Assembly: GCA_030651375.1 (NCBI GenBank)
Contig: JAUSFM010000016.1
Span: 124,001-188,000, forward strand
DNA from: Candidatus Woesearchaeota archaeon
GTDB taxonomy: Archaea; Nanobdellota; Nanobdellia; Woesearchaeales; UBA12501
DNA length: 64,000 nucleotides
Reading direction: 5' to 3'
The notes below the pieces were generated by a model, which had not been told where the DNA came from, made no database searches, and saw only the letters and a list, made by a program, of their open reading frames with translations. The translations under genes and the position numbers were made by a program. Position 1 is the first letter of the stretch; the number at the start of each line of letters is the position of its first letter. Below are positions 23,878-30,333 of this stretch, in pieces.

Positions 23878-25437
23878 ATGGTTAAAAATATCATCTTTCC
23901 CGTCAACAACAAAGGCGGTGTCGGCAAAACATCGGTTCTTGCCGATCTGTGCAGCGCTCTTGCACAACGGTATTCAGTGGGGATTGTTGATTTTGATGAC
24001 CAAGCGTCACTTGCGCGAACACTGCAAGGAACGGACAACGCATGCAGGGATATTGGTGAACAGGATATTGTGGTCGCTGATGTTGAGCTTGCACCGGCAA
24101 CGACATTTGGTTTTTCTGATGCGCTGAAACGAGTTCAGTTGGATGTCGCGGCAACGCACGCTCGCATGGCAGTGATTCCTCCGGGCTTGACGTATGAATT
24201 TCCTGAACGAAAAGCAGATTTGGAAGCAGTCGTGAGAGAAGAAATGCACGATGCTGCGTTTATTGCGGTTGATTTGCCGCCGATACCACACCCCGGCATG
24301 ATTTTTGATTACACCATACTGCCGTTGATGAAAGGAGCAGGAGAAGAGGGAGTCCGATTATTTCCGCTGATTGTCGCAACACCTGACCATAATGTGATTG
24401 ATATTGCGCTGCGCGGCTTTGCAAAAATTGCAAAGTATTTCGAGAGCCATGGGGTTCGAGCAGACAACATACACCCGCTGTTTGTGCTGAACAAAGTGCC
24501 TATTGATGAGCAAAAAAATGAGGTTGGAGACGAAGATGGTGTTCCGAAACAGAGGATAACATACGCCGAATTTGACCGGGGTTTTTCAGCAAAGTTGGGT
24601 GAAATGGGAATGCTGTATGTTTCTCCCTCATGGAATCGGAGCCAACTCAATCATGTCAACCGCTCCTTTACCTACAATGGCAGAAGGTACCGCTCAGTCG
24701 TGTTTCCCTTGGTTGACGTCATAGACGGCTCATTTTCATTGTTTCATGGGAAAAAACTGAGGCTTGCCGAATATCCACATCTGGTTGACCTCGTGGCAAG
24801 CCATAATTTCCCAATTCCAAATGAAGACGGTGCACAAGAACGAGTCTATCGCTACGGGCTGCAACAAATGGTTAATTTTATCGCTGCCTATGCAGACGTG
24901 CGGCCGCATAAAAATTATGTGAGGAAAAAAGCAGTGTTTGATACAACTAGAGTAACCAATGCTGTTGTTGATGATTTGCGTACGGTGTTGAAGCAGTATT
25001 ATGAACATGAGGGGAAAGAGTATTTTTATCCGGTCACTGAATTAGTAACAGCCCCAAATGGGGGATCTTCAGAGGAAGTGTGGTGGAACATTCCAAAATC
25101 AGTTTCGCTCAGACAGCTTGCAAAAGTGCTTCTCAAAGCACAACAAGAATGTGACCCGTCAAGAAAAGGCACTGTTGCTGATATTGAAACGATGCTTGAT
25201 AGAAAAGATAGTTGGGGCCAAACAGATGAAGCCTGGTACGTAACTGACTCACAGGGTGAACAGATTGTGGGAGTGTCATATTATACTTATGACCCTCTGA
25301 AGATACAACTTGCGTTTCGTCGTAAAAACATGGATCCGCGGGACGGAGAACCGGTGAATCCAGAAACATACCTGCCAAAAGTGGAAATGGTCTTGCGAAA
25401 TCTGGCACGGGCGATGGAACCACCACTAACGATTTAA
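23878..25437 (+). CDS. ParA/MinD-type ATPase with long C-terminal extension
   Basis: A 519-residue protein. The first 260 residues form a deviant-Walker ATPase: VNNKGGVGKTSVLADL (signature Lys12, P-loop Lys17), Walker A' VDFDDQASLAR and FIAVDLPPIPHP as Walker B. Usual ParA proteins end near 260-300. Here about 230 more residues follow with no recognised domain, containing AYADVRPHKNY, a helix, and a strand-rich end (GVSYYTYDPLKIQLAFRRKN). No ParB-like gene or centromere-like repeats are next to it, so a role in DNA or cargo positioning is inferred from the ATPase alone. It overlaps the convergent CobO gene by four bases. Confidence 0.75.
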   Translation: MVKNIIFPVNNKGGVGKTSVLADLCSALAQRYSVGIVDFDDQASLARTLQGTDNACRDIGEQDIVVADVELAPATTFGFSDALKRVQLDVAATHARMAVIPPGLTYEFPERKADLEAVVREEMHDAAFIAVDLPPIPHPGMIFDYTILPLMKGAGEEGVRLFPLIVATPDHNVIDIALRGFAKIAKYFESHGVRADNIHPLFVLNKVPIDEQKNEVGDEDGVPKQRITYAEFDRGFSAKLGEMGMLYVSPSWNRSQLNHVNRSFTYNGRRYRSVVFPLVDVIDGSFSLFHGKKLRLAEYPHLVDLVASHNFPIPNEDGAQERVYRYGLQQMVNFIAAYADVRPHKNYVRKKAVFDTTRVTNAVVDDLRTVLKQYYEHEGKEYFYPVTELVTAPNGGSSEEVWWNIPKSVSLRQLAKVLLKAQQECDPSRKGTVADIETMLDRKDSWGQTDEAWYVTDSQGEQIVGVSYYTYDPLKIQLAFRRKNMDPRDGEPVNPETYLPKVEMVLRNLARAMEPPLTI

Positions 25438-26051
25438 TACTCAATCCCCCTTCTCGCTCGTATCCCACGCTGCCACGGATGTTTCACCCGCTCAACAACA
25501 GAGACATAATCAGCGTGTTCGTAGAGTTCTTTCGGCGCGTCGCGGCCCGTTAAAAGAAGTTCGGTCTTGCCTTTGTTCTTGATGAGTTCGACAATCTCAG
25601 CCATTGAAATGAGTCCTTTGTCCAGCACGCAGTTTATCTCGTCGAGAATCAACACGTCACATGCGCCACCTTCCACTATTTTTTTTGCGTGGAGAAAGCC
25701 CTGCTGCGCTGCTTCGCGCTCAAGCGCATCGGGTTGGAATACAAAGTGGCCGGTGCTGTCTTTTTCAAGCAGGTTGGCTTGCGCTTTTTGTTTTTCTTTC
25801 CACGCGTCAGCGCCGAATTGTTCGATGGTAAAATGAGGCAGGTGTTTTGTCGCGTACAGCTCACCGGTGCCGCCGCTTTTTAGAAATTGGATCATGCAAA
25901 CGGTGTAGCCCGAGCCGATGGCACGCAGCGCGAGGCCAAGGGAGGACGTTGTTTTCCCTTTGCCGTCGCCGGTGATGACGTGGACCATGCCGAGGTTTTC
26001 CTTGCGTTGGTCTCCCTCGACGACAATGGGTGTTTCTATTTTGGTAACCAT
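25434..26051 (-). CDS. cobO: Cob(I)alamin adenosyltransferase, CobO/BtuR type
   Basis: A 205-residue enzyme that adds the adenosyl group to cob(I)alamin using ATP, giving coenzyme B12. The P-loop is VITGDGKGKTTSSLGLALRA (about 25-44), then MIQFLKSG, the metal/ATP loop VLILDEINCVLDKG, TELLLTGRDAP and the C-terminal signature VKHPWQRGIRARRGIEY. No other cobalamin-synthesis gene is in view, so the cell probably salvages corrinoids. The product is the cofactor of the ribonucleotide reductase encoded immediately upstream. The stretch before the P-loop is longer than usual; a start at residue 22 is possible. Confidence 0.92.
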   Translation of the reverse strand: MVTKIETPIVVEGDQRKENLGMVHVITGDGKGKTTSSLGLALRAIGSGYTVCMIQFLKSGGTGELYATKHLPHFTIEQFGADAWKEKQKAQANLLEKDSTGHFVFQPDALEREAAQQGFLHAKKIVEGGACDVLILDEINCVLDKGLISMAEIVELIKNKGKTELLLTGRDAPKELYEHADYVSVVERVKHPWQRGIRARRGIEY

Positions 26052-26134
26052 GCGCAGCCTCTTTACTGTTTTCTTTGCACAGGAATTTAAAAAGATTTAG
26101 CTCATGAAATCTATACGTTTACAACAGTTTCCGT

Positions 26135-28228
26135 TTACGACAGTTTCTCCATCACCTGATGGCTCAAGCTTGTATCGCGGTAAATCGTGATGCCGTTGCA
26201 GTTGAGCTCCCACGCAAGCATGTAGGCCGTGCGCACATCCTCGATGGAACAGTCGCGGGGAAAATTAATTGTTTTTGATACGCCACCGTCACAGTGTTTC
26301 TGAAACGCCGCCTGCATTTTGAGGTGGTACTCAGGCGGCACTTCAGGCGCGGTGATAAAGACTTTTTTGTATTTCCGCGGCAGGTCAACAGTTTGTATTC
26401 CTTTCTTTGCAATTTCGGAGATGAGCAGGGGAGTGTAGAGCTGATCGGTGCGCAGTTTTGCTTCAAGCACCTTATTCACCTTGACGAGTTCGGTTTCCAG
26501 CACCAAGGTTTGGTAGCACAGCGCAAAATGCGGCTCAAGCGATGGGCTCACGCCGGCAATAAGGCTGATAGAACCTGTCGGGCTGACACAGGTAAGAGAA
26601 GCGTTGCGCAGTTTCATCTTTTGCTCTGCGTAAATGCTTTCCGGCCAGAGGGGAAATACGCCGCGCTCTGCAGCAAGCTGAGCAGATGCCGCGCGCGCCT
26701 CGTCGCGGATGAATTTCATGACCTTTTCGCCGAGTGCAACTCCCTCGTCGCTGTTGTAAGGAATGTCAAGATGGAATAAAAGGTCGGCAAAGCCCATCAC
26801 GCCGATGCCAATTTTGCGCGTCTTCAGCGTCGCTTCCTTGATTCTTGCAGAGGTGAATTGGTTGACGTCAATTGCGTTATCCAAGAAATGCACCGCGAGA
26901 TGGGCGAGCGCACGGAGCTTCAGCCAGTCGATGCGGTCGGCTTCTTTGTCCTTGTCTTTATCCTTTTCTTTTTCCTTCTCTTTTTCTTTATCACTCTCGT
27001 CATCCACTGGCTCGCGGATAATCGTCGTCAGATTGATGGAGCCGAGCACTGCACCCTCGAAGGGCAGCAGCGGCTGGTCAGCGCAAGGGCTGGTGCTTTC
27101 GATAGCGCCGGCTGATGGTGTTGGATTTTTTTCGTTGAGCAGATCAATGAAAACGATGCCGGGATCGCCGCGCTTCCATGCCATGGCGAGGATGCTGTCG
27201 AACAATGATTTTGATGACACTTTTTTCACGGGCTCGTTAGTCCGCGGATTGATAAGCTCGATGTCCCAATCGCTTTTCACCGCGCGCATGAACTTGTTGG
27301 TGAGCCCGACGGAAAGATTGAAGTTAGTCATGGTGACGCCGTCTGCCTTGAAGTTGATGAATTCAAGAATATCGGGATGGTCCACCCGAAGAATACCCAT
27401 GTTGGCGCCGCGACGCTTGCCTCCGCGCTTGACGTGCTCGGTGGCAGCGTCAAAAATGGTCATGAACGAAAGCGGGCCAGTACTGGCGCCGGTTGACGAC
27501 GATATCGAATCGCCTTGCGGCCGCAGCCGAGAAAAGGAAAAGCCCGTGCCGCCGCCCGCGTGGTGGATGATAGCCGCTTCCTTCACCGCTTCAAAAATGC
27601 TTTCAATTGAATCGTCGATGCCGATAACAAAACAAGAGTACAACTGCTGAAGCTTAGTGCCGGCGTTCATCAGCAGCGGGGTGCTCGGCAGAAATTCAAG
27701 ATTTTTCATCGCTTCATAAAATGATTCAGCGCATTTTTTTACGTCGTCGCTCGTCTTGCCGTACTTCTTGTCGGCTGCGGCAACTGCTTTTGCCACGCGC
27801 TGAAACATTTCAGCAGGGGTTTCAGTGACACTGCCCGCTGCGTCCTTTGCAAGATAGCGCTTTTCGAGCAGCTTTAATCCATTAAGGTCAATCTTGGTCT
27901 GGTCGAGCTTGCCACTGAGAATGTTTGATTTTGCCTCACGCTCTTCGCGCCGCTTTTGCCGATAGAGAATGAACGCTTTTACCGTCGTGGCGTGCCCGGT
28001 CTCGATGAGCGCGATTTCAACAGCATCCTGGACTTCTTCAACTGTGGGAATGGAATTTTCTTTGTGTTTCTGCGTAAGGTGCTGCACTGCATGCTGTGCA
28101 AGCTGTTCTGCCAGCGTATGGTCTTTGCCGCCGACTGATTCAGCGGCGTTAAAGATGGCTTCTGCTATTTTTTCCGGGCTGAAATCAACCACGCGGCCAT
28201 CGCGCTTGCGGACTTTCGTGAGTGCCAT
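26135..28228 (-). CDS. nrdJ: Adenosylcobalamin-dependent ribonucleotide reductase (class II), atypical active site
   Basis: A 697-residue ribonucleotide reductase, which makes deoxyribonucleotides. An ATP cone occupies residues 1-90 (KVRKRDGRVVDFSPEKIAEA). The ten-stranded barrel follows with LYSCFVIGIDDS (Cys199), GGGTGFSFSRLRPQG, KRRGANMGIL and PTGSISLIAGVSPS. The thiyl-radical loop reads ESTSPCADQPLLP with Cys382. Canonical class II enzymes have Asn, Glu and a second redox Cys at the positions that are here Ser380, Asp384 and Ala393. The C-terminal Cys pair used for thioredoxin reduction is also missing. Residues 409-431 are an inserted Lys/Glu/Asp run. It has its own TATA box and stands between nrdR and cobO. 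Confidence 0.85.
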   Translation of the reverse strand: MALTKVRKRDGRVVDFSPEKIAEAIFNAAESVGGKDHTLAEQLAQHAVQHLTQKHKENSIPTVEEVQDAVEIALIETGHATTVKAFILYRQKRREEREAKSNILSGKLDQTKIDLNGLKLLEKRYLAKDAAGSVTETPAEMFQRVAKAVAAADKKYGKTSDDVKKCAESFYEAMKNLEFLPSTPLLMNAGTKLQQLYSCFVIGIDDSIESIFEAVKEAAIIHHAGGGTGFSFSRLRPQGDSISSSTGASTGPLSFMTIFDAATEHVKRGGKRRGANMGILRVDHPDILEFINFKADGVTMTNFNLSVGLTNKFMRAVKSDWDIELINPRTNEPVKKVSSKSLFDSILAMAWKRGDPGIVFIDLLNEKNPTPSAGAIESTSPCADQPLLPFEGAVLGSINLTTIIREPVDDESDKEKEKEKEKDKDKDKEADRIDWLKLRALAHLAVHFLDNAIDVNQFTSARIKEATLKTRKIGIGVMGFADLLFHLDIPYNSDEGVALGEKVMKFIRDEARAASAQLAAERGVFPLWPESIYAEQKMKLRNASLTCVSPTGSISLIAGVSPSLEPHFALCYQTLVLETELVKVNKVLEAKLRTDQLYTPLLISEIAKKGIQTVDLPRKYKKVFITAPEVPPEYHLKMQAAFQKHCDGGVSKTINFPRDCSIEDVRTAYMLAWELNCNGITIYRDTSLSHQVMEKLS

Positions 28229-28250
28229 ACAGTTGAGAAATGAGTAGGGT

Positions 28251-28260
28251 TATTTAAAGA
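28251..28260 (-). promoter_or_regulatory. TATA box for nrdJ
   Basis: TCTTTAAATA on the minus strand is centred 26 bases before the nrdJ ATG. It overlaps the end of the preceding kinase-like gene, so nrdJ can be transcribed apart from nrdR. No clear pair of NrdR boxes was recognised. Confidence 0.55.
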
Positions 28261-28802
28261 TTGAGGATGCGAATGAGCTGTTTGATTTGTTTCTGGAGCA
28301 TAGGTGTGGTGCCTTCATTGCTGATAACAATATCCGCCATCGCAATCGGCCCGCCTTTTTCAAGCGTTTCAATTTCTGCGGCGTCGCGCGCAGCAACTTC
28401 GTTGGATGTCAATGGCCGGACGGCGCGTGTTGCAAGCCGTGCTGCTCGAATTTTTGGCGACGCGTGCACGGCAACAACCATAAGTTTGTCGCCGAATTCC
28501 TGTTTCAGCAGTTTGTATTCGCTCCAGCTGTACAGCCCGTCAATGAGCACATTGCCGCGCTCGAGAAGAAGTTTTATTTTTGGAAGATTCAGTTTGGCAT
28601 ACGCCGCCATGCCGTATTTTTTTCGCAGCTCTTCGCGCACTTTTTTTTCATTCTCTTCAGAAACCGCAAGCCCGCGCTTCTTCACCTCATCCATGGTAAT
28701 GCCGCCGAAATGGATTTTCGTGAATCCTTTTTTTTCGATGGCGTCGCAGACCAGTGATTTTCCCGAGCCGCACATGCCGACGACGGCGATTATTTTTCTC
28801 AT
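28254..28802 (-). CDS. UPF0200 family nucleotide kinase-like protein
   Basis: A 182-residue P-loop protein of archaeal UPF0200, related to adenylate and dephospho-CoA kinases. The P-loop is VVGMCGSGKS (7-16), followed by GITMDEVKKRGL and YAKLNLPKI. The Walker B-like strand is NVLIDGLYSWSEY, and the lid region is VVAVHASPKIRAARLATRAV. The end, ADIVISNEGT, matches the family. The substrate is unknown. It overlaps the nrdR stop by four bases, so it is in the nrdR operon. That context makes a nucleoside or nucleotide phosphorylation role attractive, as an inference. Confidence 0.82.
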   Translation of the reverse strand: MRKIIAVVGMCGSGKSLVCDAIEKKGFTKIHFGGITMDEVKKRGLAVSEENEKKVREELRKKYGMAAYAKLNLPKIKLLLERGNVLIDGLYSWSEYKLLKQEFGDKLMVVAVHASPKIRAARLATRAVRPLTSNEVAARDAAEIETLEKGGPIAMADIVISNEGTTPMLQKQIKQLIRILNL

Positions 28803-29314
28803 GCTACTCCCTTGTCCTCTTTTTCCTTTTCTTCTTTTCGTTCTTCTTTTTGGTCTTCTTTTTTAGTAGGTGTAAGCTTGTCCAGCTCACTTTTGAACAT
28901 GGTAATGTCGGCAAAGTCGCGGTACACCGACGCAAACCGGATGTAGGCAACTTTGTCAAGTTTTCTCAGCCGGCGCATCACGAGCTCGCCGAGCGCCTTG
29001 GTGGTTATTTCCTCACGCTCTTTTCCCATGAGCTCGTATTCAACATCAGAAACAACTTGGTCAACTTTTTCGCCGGACACCGGGCGCTTCTCGCACGCTT
29101 TCAGAATGCCGGATTTGAGCTTGTTACGATCAAACTTTTCCCGCCTGCCGTCTTTTTTTACGACGTTGAGATTGACGACTTCAATGTGTTCGTACGTGGT
29201 AAACCTTTTTTCGCACTTGAGGCATTCTCGTCTTCTTCGCGTAACTGCTTCATTCTCGATTTCGCGCTTGTCAACCACTTTGGTTTCAGGAGAAGGGCAG
29301 AACGGGCATTTCAT
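28799..29314 (-). CDS. nrdR: NrdR, ribonucleotide reductase repressor
   Basis: A 171-residue regulator. The N-terminal zinc ribbon has CPFC (3-6) and CLKC (31-34), with the conserved ETKVVDKREI and RRRRECLKCEKRFTTYE between them. The ATP cone follows (VVKKDGRREKFDRNKLKSGI). NrdR senses dATP/ATP through the cone and represses nrd genes. A charged Lys/Glu tail of about 25 residues extends beyond the bacterial length. NrdR is mostly bacterial, so its presence beside an archaeal nrdJ suggests acquisition, perhaps together. Its ATG is 26 bases from a CTTTAAATAAAAC box. Confidence 0.92.
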   Translation of the reverse strand: MKCPFCPSPETKVVDKREIENEAVTRRRRECLKCEKRFTTYEHIEVVNLNVVKKDGRREKFDRNKLKSGILKACEKRPVSGEKVDQVVSDVEYELMGKEREEITTKALGELVMRRLRKLDKVAYIRFASVYRDFADITMFKSELDKLTPTKKEDQKEERKEEKEKEDKGVA

Positions 29315-29349
29315 GAATGCATGGTGAGCGGTGTTTTATTTAAAGATTG

Positions 29350-30225
29350 TTATGAAGAAGAACGGAGCCTGGTATATGCCCTTTGCGCAGATGGTGAAGA
29401 CGCAGGGCCCCCAAGAGATGCAATGTGGCCTACAAGTGTGGCACGATTGTTAACATACGTTGTATGTTCCGCGCTAAAATACTCGGATTTTTTCCGAAAT
29501 GCGTCCAATTCCTTAACAGCGTCACGAAGACAAGAGACTGCATGAGAATACGTTGATGTTGCGCGGCGCAGCCATCCGCCTTCAGGTTTTTGAAGCGCTG
29601 CCGAAGTGAGACGATCACGAAAATCGTGTGTTGCACGATCGAGATGAATAAGATCGTCTTTGAAGCCGCCTTCAACATATAAGGCGTCATGAGTTTCGTA
29701 ACGGTGAACAAACGCATTGGTTCCAAGACGGACAAACCGGAACCCAACATGAGTCATGGCCGCTGAAAGAGCTGTGGTCAAACTATACGCGAGAATAGAG
29801 AGGGTAGCATCATGGCCTTGGCCAGGAGGAGTTGCTTGCATAACTGAATTGGCAAGTGGGCCGCAGAAGATAGTGGTGGCAGCAACCACTGCAGTGAACA
29901 AACCATCATCAACCCAAGAAGCAATGCGGTGGCCTCGCTTATAATATTCGCCGCCTCTGCCAAAATGGTCGTGCTCAAAATTGACAAGCTGTGCCTTGTA
30001 GTCATCAGCCACTTCACGGCGAACAATGCCGGAGGTAACAAGATAGTCGATCCCAGCAATCGTTTTAGCAGAAAGTTTAAACGTAAGCAACTCCGGCAAA
30101 CGGCGATGGAATGCCCGATCAATATGGCGCAGCTGTAATTCAAAATCACCGCGTGCTACAGCGCGGTTTTTGAGAGCTTTTTTTGCTGATTCTTCTATGA
30201 GGATATCGTGAAGAGTGGTTCTCAT
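29350..30225 (-). CDS. Membrane protein, unknown function, 291 residues
   Basis: Begins with a helical, charged region (residues 1-100), has two hydrophobic segments (about 108-128 and 141-163), then a long helical tail with His and Arg. No family was recognised. The ATG at 30225 is 26 bases from a minus-strand CTTTAAATAAAAC box. The style (helices, a membrane hairpin, no signal) resembles the proteins at 8575 and 56784, which also have no known relatives. Confidence 0.6.
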   Translation of the reverse strand: MRTTLHDILIEESAKKALKNRAVARGDFELQLRHIDRAFHRRLPELLTFKLSAKTIAGIDYLVTSGIVRREVADDYKAQLVNFEHDHFGRGGEYYKRGHRIASWVDDGLFTAVVAATTIFCGPLANSVMQATPPGQGHDATLSILAYSLTTALSAAMTHVGFRFVRLGTNAFVHRYETHDALYVEGGFKDDLIHLDRATHDFRDRLTSAALQKPEGGWLRRATSTYSHAVSCLRDAVKELDAFRKKSEYFSAEHTTYVNNRATLVGHIASLGGPASSPSAQRAYTRLRSSS

Positions 30226-30333
30226 GAAAGCGGCGAAATGAGGTGTTTTATTTAAAGATGATGGTTCTATTTGTGTCGGTATTTAAACGACGTACGGCAA
30301 GACTTTTAAAGCCCTTCTTTTTCTCGTCAGGAT

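Noticed and set aside
26763-27650. 295-residue plus-strand frame opposite the ribonucleotide reductase
   Set aside because: It is the antisense of a well-recognised gene, and its Ser/Phe runs reflect the Lys/Glu insert.
26135-28228. Intein or frameshift in the reductase to explain missing residues
   Set aside because: The frame is continuous with family motifs on both sides of the altered loop; nothing is inserted there except the later charged run.
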